In this document: positions 44,701-53,335 of the stretch, piece after piece
Numbering within the stretch: the stretch's first letter is position 1
Layout of the letters: each line of letters opens with the position of its first letter
Assembly (NCBI RefSeq): GCF_030052995.1
Contig: NZ_JASJPW010000001.1
Coordinates: 1,112,501-1,176,500 of the forward strand
DNA from: Gemmobacter sp. 24YEA27
GTDB lineage: Bacteria > Pseudomonadota > Alphaproteobacteria > Rhodobacterales > Rhodobacteraceae
Length of the DNA stretch: 64,000 nucleotides
Direction: 5' to 3'
Made by a program: the position numbers and the translations under genes
The notes under the pieces: generated by a model
Told to the model about the DNA's origin: nothing
Databases searched by the model: none
Seen by the model: only the letters and a program-made list of their open reading frames with translations

Positions 44701-45312
44701 TCACACCCGCTCCAGCACCAGCCAGGTCATGACCCCCATAGGCGGCAGCGGGCGGCGTTCCACCATGCGCAGGCGCGGGTCGCCCAGCACCCGGGCAATC
44801 GGGAAATCTGCCTGCCAGCCTAGGTGATGCTGCAGCGGCTGGATCAGGCGTTCGGCGACTTTCAGCGCGCCTTTTTCGGCGGCAAAATGATTGGTGATCA
44901 GCACATGCGCGCCGGGACGGCAGACGCGCGCGATCTCTGACAAAGCGCGTTCGGGATCTGGCACGACCGAGAGCACATGCATCGCCGACACTGTGTCGAA
45001 ACACGCATCCGGGAAGTCGAGCGCCTGGGCATCCATCTGCCGCAGCGTGACATTTTTAAGCCCGCGCTCTGCGACCTTGCTTTCGGCGCGGGCGAGCATT
45101 TCGGCGGAGAAATCAATGCCGGTGATTTTGACCCCCGGCCCGTAAAGCGGCAAGGCGAGGCCGGTGCCGACCCCCACCTCCAGCACGTCGCCGCCACGCG
45201 CTGTGGCATGGGCGGCGGCGCGGTTGCGGCCTTCATGCAGCAATTTCCCAAAGACGGAATCATAGACCGGCGCCCAGCGTTTATAGGAGGAGGTGACGGC
45301 GGCGGCTTTCAT
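44701..45312 (-). CDS. pmtA: Class I SAM methyltransferase, PmtA-like (phosphatidylethanolamine N-methyltransferase)
   Basis: Methyltransferase of 203 residues with SAM-binding motif VLEVGVGTGLALPLYGPGVK (about 43-62), GIDFSAEMLARA, QMDAQALDFPDACFDTVSAM and LITNHF. The opening SSYKRWAPVYDSVFGKLLHE and the phrase MHVLSVVPDPERALSEIARV agree with alphaproteobacterial PmtA proteins that methylate phosphatidylethanolamine to phosphatidylcholine, as I recall them. That gives the symbol, but UbiE-like methyltransferases share the pattern. It is convergent with the SnoaL gene, and 411 bases of noncoding DNA separate it from lolA. Confidence 0.65.
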   Translation of the reverse strand: MKAAAVTSSYKRWAPVYDSVFGKLLHEGRNRAAAHATARGGDVLEVGVGTGLALPLYGPGVKITGIDFSAEMLARAESKVAERGLKNVTLRQMDAQALDFPDACFDTVSAMHVLSVVPDPERALSEIARVCRPGAHVLITNHFAAEKGALKVAERLIQPLQHHLGWQADFPIARVLGDPRLRMVERRPLPPMGVMTWLVLERV

Positions 45313-45723
45313 GCGGAGGACTCCTGGTTGGTCATGCCCGGTTTGTTATATGCGCTGACCGGTGCGATCTGTTGCGGCAAGCCCGATGCTGCCCCATCAT
45401 CCGCGCCGGCCTGACGCCCGGTTTTCAGTCGCGATTTCTGTCAGAGACCTGAGCAAGGTCAAGTCTGGTTCTGCGCCAGATGTCGCATCAGGGCAAAGGA
45501 TCGCCGGTTCTGGCAAAGCACTGCCTGACCGGAGGTTGCGCGGAAAATCCGGCAAGGTCCGGTTTCCGCCCTGTAACTGACACATGGCCGCAAGGCAGGG
45601 TTGCACTTTGCATCCGGAAAAGGGCGCGCCGCTCAGACCACCCCGCTCACAGCTCCGGCACAAAGCCGCGAGTATTGTTGCAGAGGGATTTCCGCAGGCG
45701 GGGCGGGCGGTTATACTGTTGTT
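45313..45723. other. Noncoding gap between the methyltransferase and lolA
   Basis: No convincing gene in 411 bases on either strand. It must hold the promoters of the divergent methyltransferase and lolA. A TATACT box at 45714-45719 lies five bases before the lolA ATG. Confidence 0.5.
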
Positions 45724-46338
45724 ATGGATCGTCGCACCGCGCTTCTCGCCCCGCTCGCCCTTGCTCTGCCTGTCGTGATGGCCGGCCGGCCCGCCCTTGC
45801 GGACAAGATCTCCCTCAACACGCTGTCGAAATACCTGAACGACCTGTCCACGGTTGAGACGGATTTCACCCAGATCAACGGCGACGGTTCCGTCTCGACG
45901 GGCAAGCTGTTTATTCGTCGCCCCGGTCGCGTGCGTTTTCAATATGCGCCGCCCGACAGGTCGCTGGTGCTCGCCAGCGGCGGCAATGTCGCGATCTTTG
46001 ACGGCAAATCGAACTCCGCGCCCGAGCAATACCCGCTGCGCCGCACGCCGCTGAACCTGATCCTCGCGCAGAATATTGATCTGGGAAAGGCGCGGACCGT
46101 GATCGGCCATAAGGAGGACGGAACCTCGACCAGGGTGACCGCCCAGGATCCGGAACATCCGGAATATGGCACGATCGAGCTGGTCTTTACCGGCAGCCCA
46201 ACCGAACTGCGGCAATGGGTGATTACCGATGATCTCGGGCAGCAGACCACCGTGATCCTTGGCGAGATGAAGAAGGGCGGCAGGCTTGGCGACAGCCTCT
46301 TCTCGATCCCGGTCGAAATGAGCAAGCGCAAGGGCTGA
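45724..46338 (+). CDS. lolA: Outer-membrane lipoprotein carrier protein LolA-like
   Basis: Periplasmic carrier of lipoproteins from the inner to the outer membrane, 204 residues. A signal peptide (TALLAPLALALPVVMAGRPA, cut near ALA/DK) precedes the LolA domain: LNTLSKYLNDLSTVETDFTQ, FIRRPGRVRFQYAPPDRSLV, VAIFDGKSNSAPEQYPLRRT and TLELVF-like GTIELVFTGSP. In related genomes lolA directly follows ftsK; here about 3 kb of other genes intervene. The ATG follows a TATACT box by only four bases, with no ribosome site, so the message may be leaderless. A convergent terminator follows. Confidence 0.92.
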   Translation: MDRRTALLAPLALALPVVMAGRPALADKISLNTLSKYLNDLSTVETDFTQINGDGSVSTGKLFIRRPGRVRFQYAPPDRSLVLASGGNVAIFDGKSNSAPEQYPLRRTPLNLILAQNIDLGKARTVIGHKEDGTSTRVTAQDPEHPEYGTIELVFTGSPTELRQWVITDDLGQQTTVILGEMKKGGRLGDSLFSIPVEMSKRKG

Positions 46339-46375
46339 TCCGCCCGCCCCGCTGAGCTGTCGGTTACAGAATGGA

Positions 46376-46401
46376 AAAAGGCGGGCAATGGCCCGCCTTT
46401 T
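46376..46401. terminator. Bidirectional terminator between lolA and the transglycosylase gene
   Basis: AAAAGGCGGGC and GCCCGCCTTTT form a perfect 11-bp stem with loop AATG, with U-runs on both strands. Confidence 0.9.
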
Positions 46402-46448
46402 CGCGTTTTTGCCATGCACCGGTCAGCTGTCCGACCCGGACACCGGGA

Positions 46449-47033
46449 TCAGCGGCGGCAATCCGCCAGCTGGGAGCGATACATTTCCGCACGATTGCCA
46501 ACCTTTCTGGCCACTTCAACCAGCCAGGGCTTGGCCAGATAGCTTTGCCGGGAAAAGCCGGCGCGGCCCTCGTGATAGGCGAGATACTGGTTCTCGGCAT
46601 CGGTTTTGGGAATGCCAAGCCGGCGGGCCGAGCCGTCCATATACCAGCCCATGAAATCGGTCGCGTCGCGGATATCGTCGCGTTTGCGCCGTCCGCCCTG
46701 GTCCTTGAGATATTCCTCCCAGGTGCCATTGAGCGCCTGGCTGTAGCCATAGGCCGTGCTTTGCCGCCCCATCGGAATCACCCCGAGCGCCCAGCGATGC
46801 GGCGTCTGCGCATTGCCGATGAACTTCGATTCCTGGTGGATCGAGGCCATTTGCACATGGACGGGGATGCCCCATTTCCGTTCGGTAGCCTGCATCGCCC
46901 GCATATATTGCGGCCGCTCGCGGATGATCGCGCAAGCATTGTCGAGTTCGCGTGGCGCCGTAAAGCTCGCTTTTCCGCCCCCGCAGGAGGCAAGCAACAA
47001 AAGCAACAGCGCCGCACGGAGAAACCTGCTCAT
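46449..47033 (-). CDS. Lytic transglycosylase SLT-domain lipoprotein
   Basis: Outer-membrane-type lipoprotein of 194 residues that probably cuts peptidoglycan glycan strands. The lipobox LLASC sets the acylated cysteine near residue 17. The domain shows VQMASIHQESKFIGNAQTPH with the catalytic Glu (HQESKF, like the ESxF core), MGRQSTAYGYSQALNGTWEE and ATDFMGWYMDGSARRLG with NQYLAYHEGRAGFSRQSYLA. The start at 47033 follows CACGAGGGGCAA. It is transcribed toward lolA and ends at a bidirectional terminator. Confidence 0.88.
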   Translation of the reverse strand: MSRFLRAALLLLLLASCGGGKASFTAPRELDNACAIIRERPQYMRAMQATERKWGIPVHVQMASIHQESKFIGNAQTPHRWALGVIPMGRQSTAYGYSQALNGTWEEYLKDQGGRRKRDDIRDATDFMGWYMDGSARRLGIPKTDAENQYLAYHEGRAGFSRQSYLAKPWLVEVARKVGNRAEMYRSQLADCRR

Positions 47034-47254
47034 TTGCCCCTCGTGCATCTTGTTTTTTGCGACTATAGCGCAAGCCGCAACCGGTGGAAACCGGTTGGCA
47101 GGGGCCTCTGTTCAGTTCTGCGCGAGCAAAAGTCGTGCGGGTTTAAGGCGAACTGTGAGGATACATTCCACAGACTGTTTCCCTTTGATTCGGTCTCACT
47201 GGTGGACAAGGGCGCGCTCCCGGCGTTAGGAATTTTTTTGGGGGACTGTGACTG

Positions 47255-47581
47255 ATGCTCAAGACGCACGCCAAATATCATATCGGACAGGTGCTGATGC
47301 ACCGCAAACACACCTTCCGCGGTGTGGTCTTCGACGTGGATGCGATGTTCTCCAATACCGATGAATGGTATGAGAATATTCCCGAGGAAAGCCGGCCTGA
47401 TAAGGACCAGCCGTTCTACCATCTTCTCGCCGAGAATGATCAGAGCTATTACGTCGCCTATGTCTCGGAACAGAACCTGATTCCGGATGATACCGGCGAG
47501 CCGGTGGGCCATCCTGATCTCTGCGATCTGTTTGGCGATTTCGAGGACGGGCGCTATCCGCTGCAGTTCCAGCTGAACTGA
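47255..47581 (+). CDS. hspQ: Heat shock protein HspQ
   Basis: Small hemimethylated-DNA-binding-like protein of 108 residues that in Escherichia coli acts as a Lon-protease specificity factor. The family phrases YHIGQVLMHRKHTFRGVVFD, EESRPDKDQPFYHLLAENDQ and YYVAYVSEQNLIPDDTGEPV are all present. The start at ATG 47255 matches relatives in length. It is divergent from the transglycosylase gene; no heat-shock promoter could be fixed in the 221-base gap. Beyond its stop the DNA is degraded or noncoding to 48028. Confidence 0.95.
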   Translation: MLKTHAKYHIGQVLMHRKHTFRGVVFDVDAMFSNTDEWYENIPEESRPDKDQPFYHLLAENDQSYYVAYVSEQNLIPDDTGEPVGHPDLCDLFGDFEDGRYPLQFQLN

Positions 47582-47800
47582 GGCGGATCAGAGCAGTCAG
47601 GGCCAGCCGTCTGTGAAGGCCAGCCGGGCTGTTCCTCAGAAATCGGACCGTTACAGAACCGGTGATCTGAGGATTTCTGGCCTTCAGGGGCGGGGAAATC
47701 AGAACAAGAATAGGAGCAGCTACGGTGGAGCGGCTCCTGGGCGCCGGAGGCTGTAATGCGCGTATGTGCAGTGTCGGATATGCCGTTCATCCGGGGCTGA

Positions 47801-48010
47801 TCCATCCGGGGACGAAAGCCACCCGCCCTGGGCTGTCTCACCGAACCCGAAACCGACCTGCTGGCGCAATTGCTGGCCCAAATCAGCCGAAAATCAGTCA
47901 AGGGAACCGGCGGAAGCCCCGCCCTTGAAAGTGTCCTTCGCCTGTCTCTCATGGATTCGGTTTTCACCATTCATCCCGATCTGGCCAGAGGTCCTCGACA
48001 TGATGGCTGA
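47801..48010 (+). pseudogene. Remnant of a STAS-domain (anti-sigma antagonist-like) gene
   Basis: An open stretch without a start reads ALGCLTEPETDLLAQLLAQI, then SPALESVLRLSLMDSVFTIH and PDLA, the end of a STAS domain by pattern (VLRLS.MD.VFTI). Removing one base near 47992 would add EVLDMMAEG. The N-terminal part of the domain is not seen upstream because of stops. It directly precedes an HATPase gene, the usual order of a partner-switching pair. No more can be claimed. Confidence 0.45.
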
Positions 48011-48028
48011 AGGCGGATTGCATCGGGC

Positions 48029-48461
48029 ATGGGCTGTTTCACATCCGGAGGCGCGGGATTTGCCCTGGTCACGAGGCCATCCGATTCGGATTCAGGGCGA
48101 GCTGCGCTGGATCGGGTGCCAAAGCCGTCGCCGTTGCGCGGCCTTGGGGCCGGTCACCGTGACCGGTCTGAAATCCTGTTGGCCGAGGTGCTGAACACTA
48201 TCGTCGAACAGGCGAATTGCGGCGGCGAAGGCGGGATCAGACTGCTTTTGCAGATGGAGAGCGGCCGGCTTTGTCTTGTGGTCGAGGATGCGCGGGGCGC
48301 GATGCCCGGTGGCGACTTACCCGCAGGCAATCTGCCCGATGCGGCAGCCTGCCGGAAAGGGCTTCGGCTGGTTCTTGATTCGCGCCATCATCAGCGACGT
48401 TGCTTATGCCAGGCGGGGCAGAACCAACCGACTGGATATCACCGGGACCTGCGAACAATAG
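48029..48461 (+). pseudogene. HATPase anti-sigma factor-like protein, frameshifted
   Basis: Fragment pair of a histidine-kinase-like ATPase of the RsbW/anti-sigma type, about 144 residues if joined. The first frame carries FALVTRPSDSDSGRAALDRV, ILLAEVLNTIVEQANCGGEG (ATP-binding N box) and RLCLVVEDARGAMPGGDLPA (the D-x-G/A region). The second frame ends in KGFGWFLIRAIISDVAYARR and GRTNRLDITGTCEQ. One base added near 48350-48356 would fuse them. The neighbouring STAS remnant supports a partner-switching module. It may be a real gene hit by a sequence indel, but the STAS half looks decayed. Confidence 0.6.
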
Positions 48462-48884
48462 GGATTTTGCCGGGGCATTGTTCTAGCCTGGGTTAAAATG
48501 ACGCGGTTTGGCCGCAATTTCCCCCTAAAACTGCCAGGTCCTGCACCCATAGATTGAGGTGTAGCTGCATAAGGCTTCACCCTGGTGCCGGGATCAACAG
48601 CCCCCACCCAGTTCCGGCACCGGGGTTCAATCTTCTTATGACGCTCACCACATCCTCTGTTCGTCCGCCATCGCCGCTTGCCTCCCCCGCAATTCGGCCT
48701 TTTCAGCGGATTGGCTTTGCCGCAGCCCTCCCCTAAATTCGGCTCAGGGTGGCTCTGACCGCCCTCAGCTCTGGCCCAGGCGGGATCGCTGTGGCACCGT
48801 GCCGCCAGCCATAACTCCGGAAACAGGGCCCTAAAGCCCGGGAAGCCGGAGACACCAGGCTGACAGGAGGTTACGAGGGGGACT
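48462..48884. other. Noncoding or degraded gap before the gamma-glutamyltransferase gene
   Basis: No gene could be supported in 423 bases. A GTGCCGG/CCGGCAC inverted repeat with a 22-base loop is present near 48582-48617. AGGAGG at the end serves the next gene. Confidence 0.4.
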
Positions 48885-50467
48885 ATGCGCGATTTTGAAA
48901 CACCCGGCCGCTCGGAAGTTCTGGCTTTGAACGGCATGGCGGCGACGTCGCATCCGCTGGCCTCGCAGACCGCCATTGCAATCCTGCAGGCCGGCGGCAA
49001 TGCGGTCGATGCTGCCATCGCGGCAGCCATGGTGCAAAATATCGCCGAGCCGCAGATGTGCGGCCTTGGCGGCGATGCTTTCATCCTGCTCAAGCCTGCC
49101 GGTCAGGAAGACGTGCTGGCATTGAACGGATCGGGCCGCGCGCCGGCGGGATATTCCGCCGAAAAGTTGCGCGCAGCAGGGCATGACACCGTCCCGACCC
49201 ATGGAATCGAGCCGGTCACGCTGCCAGGAGGCGTCGATGCGCTTTGCCGGCTGCATGCCGCGCATGGCCGCCTGTCTCTGGAAGAAATCCTCGCCCCCGC
49301 AATCGGTTACGCAGAGGATGGTATCCCTGTCGCGGCCCGCGCCGCGTTTGACTGGGCCGATGATATCAAGATCCTCCAGGGCGATGCGCTGAAATTCTAC
49401 AGCCTTGATGGCCGCGCCCCGCGCCCGGGCCAGATCTTCCGCGCCCCCGGCCAGGCCGAGGTCATGCGCCGCATCGCCCGCGAAGGCCGCGCCGGGTTCT
49501 ATGAGGGCGAGGTCGCAGAGGATATGATCGCCTCGCTGAACGCGCTTGGCGGCAGCCATACCGAGGCAGACCTTGCCGCGACCAGCGCAACCTGGGGGGA
49601 GCCGGTCGCAGGCCAGTATTCCGGCATTGAATTGCTCGAACATCCGCCCAATGGCCAGGGCGCGACGGCGATATTGCTTCTGAAGATCCTGTCGCATTTC
49701 GATCTCGCCGCAATGGACCCGCTCGGGCCCGCGCGCGCGCATATCGAGGCCGAAGCAGCCAAGCTCGCTTATGATGCCAGGAACCGCTTTATCGCCGATC
49801 CCGCGCATATGGATCCGGCGCGGCTTGCCACCTTCCTCGGCGATGATGCTGGCGCGCGTCTGGCCGCGCTGATCGACCCGAACCGCGCCATGGCTGATCC
49901 TGTGCGCCTGTCCGAAGCAGTGCATCGCGATACAATCTGCCTCTCGGTGGTGGATCGTGACCGGATGGCGATCTCGCTGATCTACTCGATTTTCTGGGGT
50001 TTGGCTCGGGACTGGCCTCGCAGAAATTCGGGATCAACTTCCAGAACCGGGGCGCGGGTTTCAGCCTGACCCCTGGTCATCCGAACGAAGCCGGGCCGGG
50101 CAAGCGGCCGATGCATACGATCATCCCCGGCATGCTGCGCCGCGAGGGGCGTGTGACCATGCCTTTTGGTGTGATGGGCGGCGCCTATCAGCCGACCGGC
50201 CATGCCCGCCTCATCACAAATCTCAGCGACTATGGAATGGAGCTGCAGCAGGCGATCGACGCGCCGCGCCTTTTCGCAGGGCCGGGCGGGCTGGAGGTCG
50301 AGCGCGGCTATTCCGACGCCACCCGCGCGCGGCTGGCGGAACTGGGCCATAAGATCGTCGCGCCTGAACAACCACTGGGCGGCGCCCAGGCCATTGTGAT
50401 TGGCCAGGATGGTGTGCTGACCGGCGGGTCGGATCCGCGCAAAGACGGCTGCGCTTTGGGGTATTGA
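48885..50467 (+). pseudogene. Gamma-glutamyltransferase family protein, split by one frameshift
   Basis: N-terminal-nucleophile hydrolase that would be self-cleaved into two subunits and acts on glutathione or other gamma-glutamyl compounds; about 527 residues if joined. The large-subunit part has SHPLASQTAIAILQAGGNAV, CGLGGDAFILLKPAG and the processing site AVHRDTICLSVVDRD with the nucleophile Thr. The frame breaks after LIYSIFWG near 49996-50002; the next frame reads GSGLASQKFGINFQNRGAGF, FGVMGGAYQPTGHARLITNL and GGSDPRKDGCALGY. One added G or T restores SIFWGFGSGLAS. There is no signal peptide, so the product would be cytoplasmic. The start at 48885 follows AGGAGG. Confidence 0.85.
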
Positions 50468-50468
50468 G

Positions 50469-50921
50469 ATGGATTACGAGACCGCGACGAAGGACATTCT
50501 TGCACTGACCCATGGTGAGACGGACAGCGTGGCACTGATGGCGACGCTGGCCTGCGAGATCCATGCCCGCCATCCGCTGTCAGATTGGACCGGTTTCTAC
50601 CGCGTGACCGCGCCGGAGCTGTTGAAGATCGGCCCTTATCAGGGCGGCCATGGCTGCCTTGTGATCCCGTTCTCGCGCGGCGTTTGCGGGGCGGCGGCAC
50701 GCACGGGCGAGGTGCAGAATGTTCCCGATGTCGATGCTTTCCCGGATCACATCGCCTGCGCCTCCTCGACCCGGTCGGAGCTTGTGATTCCGGTCCGCAA
50801 CGGGGCAGGGCGGCTTCTTGGGGTGCTGGATCTCGACAGTAACACGCCAGCGGCCTTTATGCAGGCTGATGAAGACTGGCTGATCCCGCTTCTGGCGCAA
50901 GTCTTTGAAAGGGCGGAATAA
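50469..50921 (+). CDS. msrC: GAF-domain free-methionine-(R)-sulfoxide reductase
   Basis: GAF-fold enzyme of 150 residues that reduces free methionine-(R)-sulfoxide. It has the family's order of conserved parts: DWTGFYRVTAPELLKIGPYQ, GCLVIPFSRGVCGAAARTGE, NVPDVDAFPDHIACASSTRS and ELVIPV. All three redox cysteines expected from the Escherichia coli enzyme are present (GCLVIP, GVCG, HIAC). It starts one base after the gamma-glutamyltransferase stop and overlaps the GFA gene by one base. It therefore belongs to an operon on glutathione and methionine chemistry. Confidence 0.9.
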   Translation: MDYETATKDILALTHGETDSVALMATLACEIHARHPLSDWTGFYRVTAPELLKIGPYQGGHGCLVIPFSRGVCGAAARTGEVQNVPDVDAFPDHIACASSTRSELVIPVRNGAGRLLGVLDLDSNTPAAFMQADEDWLIPLLAQVFERAE

Positions 50922-51702
50922 TGCGTGGATCCTGTCACTGCGGATCTGTGGTGTTCGAGGCCGATCCTCCGCTGCGCGAGGTTGTCGCCTGCCATTGCAG
51001 CCAGTGCCGCAAGACCTCGGGCCATTACTGGTCGGCAAGCTCGGTGCCGCTGGAACGTTTTCACCTGATCGAAGATCGCGGCCTGGACTGGTATCGCTCC
51101 TCGCCTTCGGCGGAACGCGGGTTTTGCCGAGATTGTGGCGCCAGTCTGTTCTGGAAACCCGAGGGCGAAGCGCGGATCTCTTTTGCTGCCGGGGCGCTTG
51201 ACGGGCCGACCGGGCTGAAGACCATCGCCCATATTCATAAGGAAGATCGCGGCGATTATTACGAGCCGGAGGGCCCGCCCTGCGCGTCGCAACCGGCAGA
51301 GGAATTGCACGGATCCTGTCTTTGCGGCGCGAATGCGTTCAGTGTTGCGGGCCCGATGGGGGATGTCGGTGCCTGCCATTGCGGCCAGTGCCGCAAGCTC
51401 TCGGGCCATTACTCCGCCAGTTTCTGGGCCGCAGAAGACAGCGTGACCTGGACCGCGCGCGAGACCCGCGAATATGCGACCCGGGCGGCGGGCGGCGTGG
51501 TTTTTGTGCGAAATGTGGCTCTTCGCTGTGGTTTCGCGCCAAAGATGGCAGCTTTTCGATGGAGGCCGGCGCCTTTGACCGCCCCACCGGCGGCCGGTTG
51601 ACCGGACATATTTTCATGGCCGAAGCGGGCGATTACTACACGCTCGATGACAACCTGCCACAATGGCAGGTCTGGGATGAAGGGGCCCGGGACGATGGCT
51701 GA
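50921..51702 (+). pseudogene. Tandem GFA (CENP-V-like) zinc protein, second domain frameshifted
   Basis: Two fused GFA domains (glutathione-dependent formaldehyde-activating enzyme-like, zinc-binding). Domain one reads GSCHCGSVVFEADPPLREVV, ACHCSQCRKTSGH and ERGFCRDCGASLFWKP; domain two repeats them as GSCLCGANAFSV, ACHCGQCRKLSGHYSASFWA and FCAKCGSSLWFRAKDG. The break is at about 51491-51505; one extra T in the run TTTTT (51501-51505) joins the halves and restores the second FCxxCG. The full chain would be about 260 residues, double the usual GFA length. The end overlaps the next gene by eight bases. The domain pair seems an old duplication. The reaction is unknown. Confidence 0.82.
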
Positions 51703-52591
51703 GATCACGCTGCTGGATGGCGGTATGGGCCAGGAGCTGATCGCGCGGTCGGGGGACGAGCCGACGCCGCTCTGGGCAACACGGGTGATGATCGACCATC
51801 CGGGTCTCGTGAAAGAGATCCATGCCGATTACTTCGCGGCGGGGGCTTCGGTTGCGACCACCAATACCTATTCGGTGCTGCGCGACCGGCTGCAGGGCTT
51901 CGGGCTGGAGCCCTGGTTCCAGGCGCTGCATGCCCGCGCTTTGTCCGAAGCGCATGAGGCCCGCGCCGAGGCCGGGCGCGGCATGATCGCGGGGTCGATG
52001 GGGCCACTTGGCGCCAGTTACCGCCCCGATCTGACGCCGCCGGTGGCAGTGTCGCGCGCTGCCTATGCGGAAAAGGTGCGGCTGCTGGCGCCCTATTGTG
52101 ATGTGATCCTGCTGGAGACGATTTCCTCGCTGGGCCTTGCCGAAGGCGCTTTGGCCGGGGCGGCAGAGGGCGGGATCCCGGTCTGGCTCGCGGTTTCTGT
52201 CGACGATCATGACGGGGCGAGGCTGCGCTCGGGCGAGGCGGTTGCGGATCTGGCGGCGCTGGTCGCGAAATACCGCCCGGCGGCGGTGCTGGCGAATTGC
52301 TCTGTCCCCGAGGCGATGGGGGCCGCGATGGATGTGATCCGGGGTTTCGGCCTGCCCTTTGGCGCCTATGCCAATGGCTTTACACATATTTCCGGGAATT
52401 TCCTGAAGAACGCGCCGACGGTGAAAGAACTCACCCACCGTCACGATCTGAGCCCGGAGAAATACACCGCTTTCGCGCTGGACTGGATCGGGCAGGGCGC
52501 CACCATCGTCGGCGGCTGCTGCGAGGTTGGCCCCGCCCATATCCGCCACCTGGCCGGGGCCCTGCGCGCGGCGGGGCACGAGATCCTGTGA
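51695..52591 (+). CDS. Homocysteine S-methyltransferase family protein
   Basis: Zinc-dependent methyltransferase of 298 residues that would move a methyl group to homocysteine (or a selenium/sulfur analog) to form methionine. ITLLDGGMGQELIARSG is the barrel start, MIAGSMGPLGASYRPD a typical second strand, and zinc ligands are ANCSVPEAMGAA and VGGCCEVGPAHIRHLAG. It lies right after the GFA gene, with an eight-base overlap, and shares GTGA with the pseudouridine synthase gene. The methyl donor may be S-methylmethionine or SAM; the sequence does not tell. Confidence 0.93.
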   Translation: MAEITLLDGGMGQELIARSGDEPTPLWATRVMIDHPGLVKEIHADYFAAGASVATTNTYSVLRDRLQGFGLEPWFQALHARALSEAHEARAEAGRGMIAGSMGPLGASYRPDLTPPVAVSRAAYAEKVRLLAPYCDVILLETISSLGLAEGALAGAAEGGIPVWLAVSVDDHDGARLRSGEAVADLAALVAKYRPAAVLANCSVPEAMGAAMDVIRGFGLPFGAYANGFTHISGNFLKNAPTVKELTHRHDLSPEKYTAFALDWIGQGATIVGGCCEVGPAHIRHLAGALRAAGHEIL

Positions 52592-53253
52592 CCGCCTCCA
52601 GCCTTCCCGATTTCGTCTATGATCCGCCGGATGTGGCGCTGTCGGTTCTTTATGAGGACCGGCAGATTCTGGTCGTCGATAAGCCTGCGGGGCTTTTATC
52701 GGTGCCCGGCAAGCTTGCCGGGCGTGAGGATTGCCTCGTCTCGCGGCTGCAGGCGGAATATTGGGATGCCCTGCTGGTGCACCGTCTGGATTGCGATACA
52801 TCGGGCGTGATGATTTTTGCGCGCACCAGGATCGCCCAGGGGTTTCTGGGCCAGGAATTCGAAAAGCGCCGTGCGAAGAAGTCATATATCGCAAGGGTAT
52901 ATGGCGAGGTTGACGGCGAGGCCGGCCATATCGACCTGCCGCTTTCAGCCGATTGGCCGAACCGGCCGCGCCAGATGGTCAATCACGCGGAGGGCCGCCC
53001 CGCCCAGACCGATTGGGAGGTGGTGGCCCGCGCCCCCGGCGAGACGCGGATGCGGCTCTGGCCCCGGACCGGGCGCAGCCATCAGCTCAGGGTACATATG
53101 ATGGAGCTGGGCCATCCGATTCTCGGCGACCCGATCTATGCCGCGGGCCCCGCCCGCGAGGCGCCGCGCCTGATGCTGCATGCGGAAACGCTGGGTCTGC
53201 ACCATCCGGCGACCGGCGTATGGATGGATTTCGCGGCCCCGGTGCCGTTCTGA
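52588..53253 (+). CDS. RluA-family pseudouridine synthase
   Basis: Pseudouridine synthase of 221 residues, GTG start at 52588 overlapping the previous stop (GTGA). LYEDRQILVVDKPAGLLSVP is the first core strand set, LVHRLDCDTSGVMIFARTR holds the catalytic Asp in the HRLDxxTSG motif, and RTGRSHQLRVHMMELGHPIL is the C-terminal motif. No S4 domain is present, so it is of the short RluA kind acting on 23S rRNA and possibly tRNA. It is the last clear member of the ggt-msrC-GFA operon. Confidence 0.93.
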   Translation: MTASSLPDFVYDPPDVALSVLYEDRQILVVDKPAGLLSVPGKLAGREDCLVSRLQAEYWDALLVHRLDCDTSGVMIFARTRIAQGFLGQEFEKRRAKKSYIARVYGEVDGEAGHIDLPLSADWPNRPRQMVNHAEGRPAQTDWEVVARAPGETRMRLWPRTGRSHQLRVHMMELGHPILGDPIYAAGPAREAPRLMLHAETLGLHHPATGVWMDFAAPVPF

Positions 53254-53335
53254 ACCGGTACCGCACGGTTGTTCTGTTAACCCTATGTCAAAATCCGTGG
53301 CTAATGCTGCGGCAGTTACGCTTTCGGAGCCAGCG

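Noticed and set aside
48404..49093. Minus-strand frame between the HATPase remnant and ggt
   Set aside because: Half of it is antisense to ggt, and the rest shows no family resemblance.
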